From Setoptus koraiensis (Eukaryota; Arthropoda), in NCBI GenBank assembly GCA_048013815.1, contig CM106586.1, positions 12,524,001 through 12,588,000 of the forward strand: DNA of 64,000 bases, written 5' to 3'. How positions within the stretch are numbered: position 1 is the first letter of the stretch; each line of letters starts with the position of its first letter. The translations under genes and the position numbers were made by a program. The notes below the pieces were generated by a model, which was not told where the DNA came from, made no database searches, and saw nothing but the letters and a program-made list of their open reading frames with translations. Positions 21,201 through 31,901 of the stretch are shown here, piece by piece.

Positions 21201-21827
21201 AAGAGCCTCCGCTTCCTCTCTCAAAGGTTCTAAGCGTTCCTCCAGGCTAGCCAATGAGCTATTGACAGCATCCATTCTGGTTGTGGCTTGATCTAGAATT
21301 GCTTGAATAGTGGTCTTGTGTTCCTCATAAACCCTGATGCCTGCAATATCCTTTAGTAGCTCCAATCTAGTTGCGGGTGTTGTGGTGGCCATTTGGCTGA
21401 TGCGTCCTTGCTTAACAATAAAATAGGGATTCAAGCGACTAATGCCAGCACTTTCGAACACACTAGTAAGCTCTTGTCTGGAGAGATGTTTCTTGTCCAG
21501 AAAGAATTCATCTTTTATGGTTCCGGTTCTTCGTTCTATAGAGACAGTGTCCTCGTTGACAGGAAATCTGCCATCGGTATTATCAAACAAAAGTTCCACT
21601 ATAGTGTCTTGGGTCCTCGACACACTGTCAGTTCTAATTTGATTTCGTTGCGCTTCTTTGAGCGGGTAATACTCATCGCTCATGACATACTCAACGCACT
21701 GAACAAGATTACTTTTGCCCGATCCGTTGTCACCGAAGAAAATGTTGAATTTCGGACTGAGACAATCGATGACGGTGAGTCGCTTGAACGACTTGAAGCT
21801 CTGCACTCTGATCGATTTGATGTGCAT
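18201..21827 (-). CDS. SMC3: Cohesin ATPase subunit SMC3 (divergent, single exon)
   Basis: 1208 residues, intronless. The N-terminal ATPase half starts MHIKSIRVQSFKSFK and has a Walker A of GDNGSGKSN (residues 32-40), where SMC3 proteins normally have Arg in place of Asp33. The acetylation-type lysine pair is kept in LDKK (Lys112-Lys113), followed by NPYFIVKQGRISQMATT. Two long coiled coils flank a hinge with GGKLLFYHIVDDSE, YQGEVFFV and LDGDKVSQKGEMTGGYVS. The C-terminal half has the signature LSGGQKTLVALALVFAIQ, Walker B FYVFDEIDQALD and the FRPEFLNHAD end. It would form the cohesin ring with SMC1 and kleisin. Identity to other animal SMC3 seems lower than usual for this highly conserved protein. 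It could be the only SMC3 of a fast lineage or a diverged, possibly retroposed, paralogue. Confidence 0.94.
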   Translation of the reverse strand: MHIKSIRVQSFKSFKRLTVIDCLSPKFNIFFGDNGSGKSNLVQCVEYVMSDEYYPLKEAQRNQIRTDSVSRTQDTIVELLFDNTDGRFPVNEDTVSIERRTGTIKDEFFLDKKHLSRQELTSVFESAGISRLNPYFIVKQGRISQMATTTPATRLELLKDIAGIRVYEEHKTTIQAILDQATTRMDAVNSSLASLEERLEPLREEAEALAAYTEKDKEIRALEYIIVMRSMKQEKAKVKRLHNELNSMISEIDYRTQHEQAEQNIATLNEQLRDMRKQLLINKHLFDDYNSGYRDMFSEKSKLESEIADLESQVPSDEKLREKLEKQLEVVEERIKEKLSRIKELQPKMDELRAQDSNFVQQLAINEQKRADMFNRQGRSTQFSSKSERDHWILSQISALNETLKEQQASIANLNTSIDHDKQSVLDLERRLSSLKENLQRSVVSHENSSVSIFDLKQERDKLVARRADIWRREVKVQDLYDQSLLSLKKTESVLSFRMGRSIYQGWKNVEKILSSTNFASLRDKCDGLVIQNFSSPSAFDAAVDIVGGKLLFYHIVDDSETAQAILTAMRSNAYQGEVFFVVRDKIRSTILPNKKSIGDNGKLLIEQIHFEEKNRKIFEFLFGRSVIVKNLEHIRSLFQADKSVLAVTLDGDKVSQKGEMTGGYVSHNRAKLNLYRSYIGNVKELDEYGTQIKTCKHEVDSLTKKIEESDTKISSLEHEKNLNRENYERVNVDIRMARDNINELRKSLSVKEDAQLKHKAEVSFINIRIHDLQEELNQPMPTSQAQSVDQDALNKLNHEVRFLAEKRRELLVEKKNCELLLLSATSLLEENLYRKRDEIVQDLQSIVFDCRDQKLKVAKERYKEIDSKVADLSSKIQKLQAEAEELEEKIEETTSILESSGNTLQEIRVKMLNQNKEELKRRLLIDAANERLAQSKIYLSSFGTVPWRFSRYASRTLDQLRTILHDLKTSHELQRKVDFKSLSLYQQLAARKEEIEEHKIERVNEYESIKALTDKLDQTKTEAIVHTLTQVSNSFTSIFKKLVGENGDAKLLIRAVPRHGNTQSISRVFSPEDSILTDTEAFVGLDICCSFDTTKFESKNVRCLSGGQKTLVALALVFAIQECDPSPFYVFDEIDQALDPEFRHSVGKLIRSKCKDSQFIASTFRPEFLNHADTFFRMEYSSREQCSNSRKVKKEEAVAFMMSEQQT

Positions 21828-22664
21828 GATTCGGCACTATGTCGCCTAGACGTTGCACTGGCTGCTATATTATGATGATGTCTCTAACAATGGCTCCAGA
21901 GCAAAATGTGCGCTGTGAACATTGAGAGAGAGTGACTGCAATAATTAAACGGGTATAAACAATAAAATGATTGAATTTATGAACAACAGTTATGCAATAC
22001 AATAAAAATTATAAATACAATAATTGTAATTGACTTGCTACAAACTAAGATTCGACATTTTGTACGGGTGCTGAAATTGTGCCCAAATGGTGCGTATGGC
22101 ACGCAACAGACAATGGTTTCCGTTTGGTGTCCACAAGTTCGTTGTTGCACTCACATTGCGCTAACCTATAATTGCCAGCAACAAGTTTTTCCCTCGCCCG
22201 TACCCCTTCGGCGCCGAACTGTCGCACGCGCGGTCGCACAGCAAGCGTGTAGCAGTCAAGTCGAGTGGCGCTGGTAAAAATGGCGACAAAAAAGTTCATT
22301 GTCTCATCTGGCTCGACACGAAAATGCTGTTACCATGCACGTTCACATAACGTCCCCAAGGCGCCACATCAGAGATCGAGCAACTTGAGACCAGACTTAG
22401 GGCTATGAGCAACATTTACAACGTTTATGCAGGCGCCACGGTGTGCGTCATAGCGAAGAAGCACGTACTTTTGTCTTAATGTTTTATCATAGAGCGGTAC
22501 TCTCGTAGACGAGTAACTATATATTGTACTGCACCGGCACAAACGCGGTCATTGCAATCGATCCAGAGCAACAGGTCAGTTCCAACGCAAAGAGACAAGC
22601 CAATTAACTTGATCGAAATCATAACTCATCAATCGGATATCCTTTGAACAGAGACTCGGAAAAA
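21828..22664. other. Divergent upstream region of SMC3 and a small gene
   Basis: About 840 bp between two head-to-head starts. It probably holds both promoters. No TATA box or other motif could be assigned, and short open frames here have no recognisable content. Confidence 0.55.
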
Positions 22665-23021
22665 ATGACAGAACTAACAGCCGATCAACAAATTGCGAAA
22701 GAATATGAAGACTATCTGCGATGGACTTCCTACGCTCTCTCTTACATCAGACCGTTGCTAGTGGATGATCCGGACGAATTTGCCAGAAAACTGCCAGACT
22801 GTGTTTCTAATCTCTCAAATCTCGAAGAGGGCCGTCTGACCACATTGTATTCTGATCTTAGAGAACAGTTACTCAAAATTATGGACGAGTCACATAAAGT
22901 AGTCCGGAATTTCATAGCTGAGATCAATGTCTGTATGCCGAAATCGACTCAGATGACCAAATCGGAACGGATAGCACATCTGAAAGATCTAATCACTGCA
23001 TTGACTCAAGATTCTGACTGA
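22665..23021 (+). CDS. Small helical protein of unknown function
   Basis: 118 residues from an ATG at 22665 in good context (AAAAAATGACA). The frame is open further upstream, but only to a TTG. The sequence is acidic and predicted helical throughout, with no signal peptide or membrane span. Trp and Tyr residues occur near the start (YEDYLRWTSYALSYIRP) and a Lys/Arg-containing helix near the end (MTKSERIAHLKDLITALT). It looks like a small subunit or adaptor of a larger complex, but I do not recognise the family. Support for it being real: good start context, balanced codon use, an AATAAA at 23096-23101, and compact spacing like its neighbours (103 bp to the stop of the convergent EGF-protein gene). 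Confidence 0.6.
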   Translation: MTELTADQQIAKEYEDYLRWTSYALSYIRPLLVDDPDEFARKLPDCVSNLSNLEEGRLTTLYSDLREQLLKIMDESHKVVRNFIAEINVCMPKSTQMTKSERIAHLKDLITALTQDSD

Positions 23022-23095
23022 TACAGCATTTGGAAGGTCTGTGCTCTATTTATTCGATACTATACTATCTTTATTGTATGTTCAGTTTGAGGACA

Positions 23096-23101
23096 AATAA
23101 A
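23096..23101 (+). terminator. Poly(A) signal AATAAA
   Basis: Lies 75 bp after the stop of the small gene at 22665-23021. The convergent EGF-protein gene stops at 23125, so the transcripts probably overlap at their 3' ends. Confidence 0.55.
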
Positions 23102-23124
23102 TCTTAACAAAAACAGTTACAATC

Positions 23125-26100
23125 CTAGTCATCAAATGCCTGATTCTGGAAGGACGCCGCTGCTGGCCTGCCGTACTTAGGCACACCTGCGGTGCGTCTG
23201 TCCCCCAATCTCGACGACATCTCTCTGGCTTCTTCGGCGCTTTTCACTCTTTTCTTGGCACCCAATAGACGCATGACTAGATTTCCGATGATCACGATGG
23301 CAAATAACGACAAAGCAGCCATGAGGGCTCCCATAATTATAATCAACTTCGACTGTTCGGCTATTTTAAGTTTCATCTGATCACTGGTCAGCTCTTTGTC
23401 GTCCTGGAGTGGACTCTCAGTTGGTCCTTTTAACCTGCATTCAAAGTATTCATCGTTTTCCCAAACACATCTCAAGACTGGAATTTTCTCGACACATTTC
23501 GCCTTTATTGATTCGCAGATAAATTTACCTGCGCGTCCATCGTACAGAACCTCGCATGGATTTATATGTTCGCATTTTTCGCCGGAGTAACCCTGAGGAC
23601 AGTCGCATTGTGCTTGAGAAGTTCCAATCGCCTTGCAAACACCCTCATTTTGGCAGTAGTCTTTATCAATACAGGGATCGCCAATAGCCATTGATTTAAT
23701 AGTTAACGAATGGTTGCCATCTGATTTTTTGGCTTCGTCCGTTAAATTGTATCTGATCTTGACGCGGAATTCTTCATCCTTCAGACCCTCTACTGCGACT
23801 TTCAAATTTATATCATCTTTTTTCGTGTCTAGATCTTTTGGATTGGGATAAACATCATGCAGTGACCAGTTGAGACCGGCTTTTTGGACATCAATGCCAA
23901 CCGTCTTTATCCAATCCTCGTTTTTTGTGTTGAGATTGAATGTAACATTGTTTGCTTGGTCATTGCTTAGTTTAAGCCAGCGACTAACCAAATCAAAAGA
24001 GTCTTGCCCAGGCGCTATATTGGTAACATTGAGTTGTTTGTTGCCCGATGCCGACTGAGATCCACTAACACCAGCATCGTACAAAAGCAGTTCCCCCCCT
24101 TTGGCTTTCCAGTATTCTTGTAAATCGCTCTCGGAGATAGAATTCAAATTTGGCATAAATGAAAGGGTAGTCAATTGTTTTGAGAAAGAGACACCCGATT
24201 CAGGATGGAACTGAATACCGATAATATTGTTAGGTCCAACCTTAGGCTCTAGAAGAAGCTCTTTGTCGGCCGATTCGTCTCCTAAGTCTAATCTTGGCAG
24301 ATGGTCACTGACACAAATCTTGCGTCTTGTCCATTGTGGCTGGGGCGTTTTAGGAGGTGTTATCTCAGTTATTAACCGAATGTTAGCTTGGTTCTTTGCA
24401 TCAGTTGAGGTTTTTTGGGTTGCTTGCGTTGAGATCTGATTTGCTTGAGCATCAGAATCGGCCTGCTTTACTGTATCAGGACTAGATTTATCATCGTCGT
24501 TAGGTGGAGAAGATTCGAATTTAGCCGCAGTGGGTTGGGGTTCTGCTTTATCGTTCGCCGAGTTCTTCGATTCTGCAACTGTAGAAGCACTGTTACTACT
24601 AGCTTCTCTTTGTTGTTGTGATGCCGCTGATGTACCGGTATTTTTGGTGTGCTCTTTAGTTGAATGAGGATACCCAAATAGTAGTTTAGTGCCCTCTTCC
24701 ATGTAGATGTTGGCATCTAGACAAATGTCACGTGTCGCTAAATTATCCTTGGTAATCAGTTTTATCCTGAGTGGTTTGTCTCCATCATTAATCAAGTAGG
24801 TGTTGTCTTTCAAGAGCGAATTTTGAAGTATTGGCAAACCATTGACCATAGGACGAAATCTTTTGAGTTCGAACTTCTTTTTATCGCAATTTTTCGGGTC
24901 ACACCGAATCTTGAATAAATTGATTGGTTGCGATGGTTGCTTGCCGTTGTGCTGACCGTTGTTCTGATTCTCGTTCACATGCTGGTTGTTGTTCTGATCC
25001 TTGTTTTCATTGTCACCATGACTAGAACTACCGCCTTGAGCTTGATGATTGTTCTGGTTGGGGTTTTGGTTCCCGTTAGCATCGTGATTCTCGCTCTCGT
25101 GCTGATTGTTGTTTTGATCCTTGTTTTCATTGTCACCATGACCGGAACCTTCGCCTTGAGCTTGATGATTGTTCTGGTTGGGGTTTTGGTTCTCGTTCTC
25201 ATGTTGATTGCTATTTTGATCCTTGTTTTCATGGTTATTTTGGTTGTCACTATTGTTCTGCTGATTGTTCTGATCTTGATCATTGTTATTCTGGTTGTCA
25301 CCGGATTGTTCATTTGAATTATTATCGTCCGATCTTTTTTCGATCTTTGGCTCCGGTTGGTCAGCGTTGTTATTTGGATTTAACTCCTCAAGCGAGATGA
25401 ATTTCCAGGCGAAAATGTCACCCTTGTCGTGCAACAGTACGTCCACTGTGACATCATTTCGCTCTTTACAATTACTGGTGTCGATTGTTTGTGAAAATAC
25501 GTTCCATTTATGTTTCTCGAATGAGTTTCCGTTAGATCTCATGTCGTGCTTATTGGAGCACGGCACAAAACTCAAAACTGGTTCAATATTCTTGTGATGA
25601 TAGTAAAACTCTATGGTAACATTCACTTTGGCCCCCCTAGCAGCAACCTCTTTAGGTAAACGAGTGTCAATAAAATGGTGACGTCTCTCGCTGGCAGTGT
25701 AATAGGCAACTTCACCACGGGGCCAATGCTTGGTCACATGGGTCCAGCCAGATATAATGTACTTTTCGTTTTTTTCGTTAGCGTCGCTGCTGTCGACAGA
25801 AGCTGTTGTAGAGGTCTGCTCATTGGTTGCTGGGGTTGGTGCTGCTCGATCAATAATGGAACAATTCGGATGATGTAACACAAAGTTAGACTATTAATTT
25901 GCACCCTCTTTATCTAGATATATCAGCATTACAGGTGAACCATGACTTACCTGGCGCTTGTTGCCCGTTTTGTTGTTGATCTTCGGCGCCATTTATTGGC
26001 TTATTTTGGCACAAGATGGCCATCACAAGTATTATAGCGAACAAGAGACACATTTTGCCCAAATTAGAATCTTGGTCTCTAGATCTATATGTTTTTTGTC

Positions 26101-26203
26101 TGTATGTGGTATTGAATGCGCTGTAGTGCCGGCGACTATTTCGCCTATCTTTAAGACACCTTTCATGAAGACCTCTCGGTCGAGCTCTCCCTAGAGGCTC
26201 CAT
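23125..26203 (-). CDS. Secreted-type, single-pass EGF-domain membrane protein with Asn/Gln repeats
   Basis: Two exons on the minus strand. Exon 1 ends at 25951 (GTAAGT donor) and exon 2 most likely starts at 25841, with an intron of about 109 bp; the acceptor is inferred from reading phase. The first ATG is at 26203, but the ATG at 26053 starts directly with a clean signal peptide (MCLLFAIILVMAILC), giving about 939 residues. After a Gln-rich linker comes a beta-sandwich-like region (WPRGEVAYYTASERRHHFID...FYYHHKN). An Asn/Gln/His low-complexity block with 40-residue repeats follows, then two more ectodomain regions and one EGF-like module (CIDKDYCQNEGVCK...CDCPQGYSGEKCEH). A membrane span (LIIIMGALMAALSLFAIVII) and a basic cytoplasmic tail of about 50 residues close the protein. 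The EGF module suggests cell-surface adhesion or signalling; the rest is unrecognised. Confidence 0.8.
24961..25260 (-). repeat. Coding tandem repeat, 120-bp period (40 residues)
   Basis: Two full units start near 24961 and 25081, with a shortened third at about 25201. The block GATCCTTGTTTTCAT recurs at 120-bp and then about 102-bp spacing. It encodes Asn/Gln/Glu/His-rich units containing NKDQNNNQH and NQNPNQNNHQAQG. Period lengths are multiples of three, so the frame is kept. Confidence 0.9.
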
Positions 26204-27532
26204 GATGAATCTAGAGGGTGATATGGATAATAATTATGATTTCTTTCTTCTCTCTTGTGTCTGTGTAATTGTGTCTCAATATACTGTAGTTGGGAGTGAG
26301 GCAGTGGAGGCACTGAAAAATACGATGCGCCAGGCCAAAAAAAAGTGGCGACAATTTCTAGCCTTACAAACTACAGAATGAATTCATTAACACAACCAGT
26401 CACTCAATTATAGCCAATCTCAGATAATCGTATGAACTTGTCTCGTTGCTATAGATTAGTATTGTTGACTGCTGTTGCTCTATATCATATGAGTTATTTC
26501 ATTAGTGTATCATTGATTGGTTATTGAAACGATCGCTGGCCGTTTCTATGGCTTCGCTCGCTTATTCAAAATACTATTTAGTTTCGGCAATGCTGGTTAT
26601 TTGTTCGACACATTGCTTAGATCAATTTGATTTATCTGATCGCCAATAAGTGCAATGTGCTCATCTAAGGCCCCTCGCTCTGCCTTATTTCTCAACAATT
26701 ATGCTAGGCGCAACAATGCTATACACACGTATATTATCACAGTAATAATCTGCAACAGTAATAATAATAATTGCAACAATTTGCAACCAGAAGCTTCAAA
26801 AATCATGGACTCTTTTTGTGTGTTTGTTCAAGATGTTGTTATGTATATATAATTGTCATGGCGACTTACGATGATACCTAATCAATATCGGCACTATTTA
26901 CAACAAGTAGCAACAAGCATAATGATCGATAACAATGCTCAATCGCCCGTTTAGATTTGTATCTGTAGATTGGCAATATGTATCAGCAGCAACTTGAGTA
27001 TTAGTCAGCGTTGTTGTAAATCAGAAGCCAATCAAATTTTAGTATTTTGGCTGTTTGTCTCTAATTAGCTCCTCGCGTTGTTCACATCGGCCAACTGATA
27101 GCGGTTACAGTCAAACAAATTGCACGCTGATCTGGATAAGATAAACTGACAATGCAATTTTTGCGAACTGATGTGGTGACTAATTTCACACAATAAACAC
27201 TGCCATATATTAGCTCTGTAAGCCGTGAGTGGCATTGTTTTCATCGAGCCAACTTTATGCTAAGTTAGGCCGTATACGTTTGCTGACAATCTAATCATGG
27301 CAAGGTTTAACCATTGACATTATCGCGCTAGCTGCCACCACCACCAAAGGCTACCTCCCAGCAATGGCAACAACCAGTGGTAGTAGTTTCATTGATGAGC
27401 TTATCAAAGGATTACATCAATAATGACGCTGATTAAATGATCGCAGGCCCAAGATGGCGACCAAGCGGACGGCTGCCACTGGCGCAATAGCAATTCAATT
27501 CTGGCAGCATCTTAAACCTTGACGTGGGCCCC

Positions 27533-27570
27533 CAACAACAACAACAACGACAACAACGACAACAACGATA
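27533..27570. repeat. CAA/CGA triplet repeat
   Basis: About 38 bp of CAA triplets with interspersed CGA. Confidence 0.85.
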
Positions 27571-29817
27571 GCACCGCCGACAACGGTGGCAAGAAAAAGC
27601 TGGCAATAGTCGCCAGCAAGCCAGCAACAACAACAATGAACAATCGGAGACAGACGCAGAGGCCGACAAAAGAATCCCCGCAAAGTTCGAGTGGATGGTG
27701 CCATGATGATACTTTTGCTAAGCTCGACAGGATTAACCGCTGCATACACGCTGATCAATGATCGCTCAATTCAATTCAATTTAACTCGACGACACAATGT
27801 GTGTCGTTATCTGCGTTGCACACTGCAAATATGGCTGGCAAGCTTGCAAATTGAATCATGCAAACAAACAAACAAACACACAGAGGCACACACAACAAGC
27901 GAGTTTGCAATTAATTGATTGCATTCATAAATGGTCTAATTAGTCAACTGACTAACATGTGGCGGCCATGCGTTTCGCCACCATCGCCACTTGTTGGTGT
28001 GCCACTGTCGACAGTCGAGCCAGCGTTGGCAGCAAGCCGTCGTAAATGAACGTAAACAAACGTAAACAAATGCTCGGGCAGGCTGATTAATTGATTGTCG
28101 ATCGAGCCAACAATCACACAACTGTCAGAGCTTGCTCGTTACCTGGTCGTATCGCGGGCGCAAATATACAAACGCAGCCAGTTGGTCGGCGGGATATCTG
28201 TCGCGCGTTGACATGTAAACACCGGGCGATCGTCTCTCATTAATGGCACACCAATTATCAATCTTGTCCTGTTTCGAAATTCCCAACCTGTGTGCGCCAC
28301 GTATGGAGCAACAGCGACAGAACAGGATGCATTTTTACGATAATGCCTATACATAATTACGCTAATATTAGTTATGTTGCATGCTTTATTTGGGTTTTCT
28401 CTGTTATCAGCTCGCTTGTGTGTGCCAACGTCGCAAAAAAATCCAGTGCCGGATTTATTGTAGCGACTGAAGAAGCTTGTTTGTTCACTCCGACGAGACG
28501 AAACGAAACGCAACGCGACTAAACGAAAGTGAATTTTTGCGACAGCCTCACAAGATGCTCGCCAGCATCCTCTTCCTAAAAACATATTTGCCTCTTGGTT
28601 TTGTGTTTCAAAGTTTCAACTGTTCACCAAATTCCACCACTGAGAGTGGCACAAGTCATTGATTTCGTCATTTTCTTCATTGAAATTATTTACAATAAAA
28701 AAACTCAATCGCTTGTTTGTCTGCTTTTTGCGCACAACCAAATACACAAACTATCCTGTGTGAACATCATGAAACTCAAATTAATAAAGCGAAAGCTCAT
28801 TAGCTTGCCGGCGTGCGAACGCAACATTCATTAGCTTGTTTCAGCTGCGACTAACTAATTATTCTGACCTGAGCCAATGTTTACTCTGTCGTTGTTTTGT
28901 TTGTTTGTTGTGCATCTCTCGCATTTCTTGATGTAGCAACGAAATCTTGATGTATCACTAGCAAATTCGTTAATATTCCATACTCTAGACTCGTAACAAG
29001 TAAAAGAGTGTTTGCGTAAACAACACACCAACACCACCTACGCACGCTCTATGATTGATCAGTTGCTATTATCGCGCTCCGCAATCAATTGACTAACTTA
29101 ATTGCCAATATATCAGCTGATAAATGAAACCAAAGTGTTGACTGTTGACAGCAACTATTTGGGCAAGACCAGGCACCAAGGAGTTAATCTGTGAAGAGGG
29201 GGAGACAAATCAGCAATAACGTTTGTCATTATGCAATGGTGTGTCGCTGAGCAAATTCCAGAAGACTCTATATAAATAAATATAATAAAACTCTATTGGT
29301 GCTGGCGGATTTGTCCGGTCATTATTGTTGTCGCTATTGGGTAATTTGCGTTGTCAATTGGCGTGTCAGTTTTGCACTTGCCGATCCCATTATCACTATT
29401 CACATTATTAACATTATTAACTACCTTTTGACGCGACGGAAAATAGAAATGCAAAAAGCAGATAGAAAAGCTCGCTGCCGCCGGAGCCCGAGAGATGTCG
29501 CCCGCGAGCCCTCGCGAGATCATCTCACCGGAAGTGGCCTCGCGACGCCAAGGTCGCCGTCGACAAGTGTTAGTTGTTGTGATGATGGATACGGTTGCTA
29601 TTCATCATCGTGGATGCATCGCGGTTGCCTAGTCACCAGAGAGATTTATTGTTATCATCAGTGTCTAAAGATTTTGATTGGCGCCAATGAAAGGCCCTGC
29701 AATCTGTTTGCCTCAAGTGGCTCTCGATGCTTGCGCGCCTGATCCGACCGACGAGTCGTCATTCAAATGCCGTAATAACTCCTCATTATGGTCGTGATTG
29801 TTATTGGTTGGAATTGA

Positions 29818-29845
29818 TGTTGTTGTTGTTGTTGTTGTTGTTGTT
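29818..29845. repeat. (TTG)n microsatellite
   Basis: About nine perfect triplets. Confidence 0.9.
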
Positions 29846-30435
29846 ACCGAGGCGTTGTTGTCAAGTGTGGATGCATTATGACGCTCGCTGAACTTGAGGC
29901 GATTCTCGGGAAATCATAACGAGACAATTGGTCTGACGACGGCTTCTTGCAACAAGTTTACGCACTTGTTATCACTCATCGCGAGGCACTTGAGCTCGTG
30001 ATATTTCGCTTGCGAGGAAACTTGCATGTCGGGTAAGTTCTGTCTTGTCGGGTGAGTTCTGTTTTGTCAGGTGAGTCGTTCGCAGAAATTGTAAAACTGT
30101 TCGCTCAGGTGATGTGTTGTTTGTTTGTGTCTTGTGTGTGTCTCGTGTGCAACAAGTGGCGAGGCCACAAGCAGTCACTTGAGTCACCTGTCAAGTTGAG
30201 TGAGAGTGCCGCACAAGCGCAATTATTGATTCAGTCCGATTGTTGTAAACGTTTATGACAGCCGCTTATACAAAGTTGTTATGCAAACTTTTCACCAACA
30301 ACAACCCAGACAAGGACCCAATTGAAGACACTCGCTCCCGTGCGCGTCACTCGCATCTCGCTCCCGGTGGCTTTATCAGTGGCTCACAGTGGTGGCTGTG
30401 AGTGGCTTTATCTGCTCACCTGATCCGAGCTGCAG

Positions 30436-30470
30436 GTTCACGGTCGCCACCGGAAGTGGCGACCGTGAAC
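30436..30470. repeat. Perfect inverted repeat, 15-bp arms, 5-base loop
   Basis: Left arm 30436-30450 and right arm 30456-30470 are exact reverse complements, with loop CGGAA. The stem is GC-rich. No flanking gene explains it. Confidence 0.9.
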
Positions 30471-31662
30471 TCCGACCACGAGTGAGGTGCGCAACAGGAC
30501 AGAGCATGGGCGACACAGCAAACAACGACAGACAGAGATTAATAGCGACTGTCGATTTAATTGGAGTTGACGACGCCGACGCTAATTGTGCTTGAGATGC
30601 TATTTATGTAACACGATGATACGCTGCTGGCCACCCGTTGACGTAATTGCTGCGCCTGACAAGCTCAAGCAAACCTGTTGACGGTCGAGAGTCGACTGAG
30701 TGTGTGTGTGTGTTTTGCAATTCCACTTTTACCTGTATGCCGCTTTCAATATTTAAACTTGCCAGTGAAACTGCAAGTTGCGACACGACAACAACAACAA
30801 CACACACGACAAAGGGTTGCTGTCCAATGTCACCCACAGTATCTAATAATTGGCATACATAATATCGGCTGCAAATTCGCCAGAGGCAACAGTTGCCTGG
30901 CGGCAACTATTACATTGTTTGTCAGCGTGAGCACACTTGAGTTGTTTCACTAATTATGCCAGACGCTTAATAGTTTACAATGGTTGTTGGCGCGGTTGCT
31001 GTTGCTGCTGTCGTTGCGCCACCACAACTGACACAGCTAAAATTAGACGTGGCTCACTCTGTCGGGCCGAGCTCTCTCATCCGATCCGCCGACTGGCTAA
31101 ACAAACAAACGAGCCAGCCAGAGAGCGAGCAAATGAGCGCGTGAAAACAGCACAACAATCTTTGCACTAATATAAATATATTATTAGCCAGCGTATATAT
31201 TATTGTCAGGGGCCGTCTAGACGCCGCGCGCGACCGCCTATCCGGGGCTGTCTACCCGGCGGTTATCTATCCAGCGGCAAGCTGGATTCAGCGAGTTTTG
31301 CAGCTCACTCGCAGCCTTATACGACTGGTATTATGCAGCCCGAGTGAATGGGCGCGAGAGCACCTCAGACTGTCTCAGTCAGACATCTTCTTCTTCTTGT
31401 TGGTAGGATCATTGATTGTTCAATCAACTCGAGACACTCACAACATCTACGGGTGGGCTGGCTTTGTGTCATTGGGCGAGCTCTTGGCAAGACAGTTGCA
31501 ATGCTGTCGACGGTGGCGGCACCACTAGGCACCGCAACTGGTGCTTGCTGTTGTCCACCATTGCTCGTCAGACGACAGTGAGGTAATTCCAGTCAGTTAG
31601 TGTCAGTCGCTGATCCTGCACTGATACTAATAATCCGCTGGCAATCGCACAGGTTATTGTGA

Positions 31663-31683
31663 ACACACACACACACACACACA
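31663..31683. repeat. (AC)n microsatellite
   Basis: About ten perfect dinucleotide units. Confidence 0.9.
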
Positions 31684-31779
31684 TATACATTATCCTAATT
31701 ATTAGACAGAATTTGTCTGACAGTCTGTAGTCGGGGGGAGAGAGAGTGGTTCAACTTGCCCGAAATAAACACAACAGAA

Positions 31780-31901
31780 AATAAACAAGACAGAGAATGA
31801 GCAAGACGGAGAATGAGCAAGACGGAGAATGAGCGAGACAGAGAATAAACGAGTCAGAGAATAAACAAGTCAGAGAATAAACGAGACAGAGAATAAACAA
31901 A
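31780..31901. repeat. 16-bp tandem repeat, about 7.6 copies
   Basis: Units follow AATRARCRAGWCRGAG. The first half of the array mostly has AATGAGC and the second half AATAAAC, as expected if sub-variants spread by local duplication. Confidence 0.9.

Noticed and set aside
24928-25317. Hydrophobic plus-strand frame and Thr/Ile/Lys-rich minus frame
   Set aside because: Alternative frames of the Asn/Gln repeat block of the EGF protein.
28139-28585. 148-codon minus-strand frame with an ATG
   Set aside because: No domain, no coding-like composition, and nothing around it supports a gene.
29296-29742. 148-codon plus-strand frame
   Set aside because: No recognisable content; Cys/Arg-rich composition typical of chance frames in this DNA.
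31780-31901. Possible CRISPR-like array
   Set aside because: Contiguous 16-bp tandem units without unique spacers, in an animal genome.
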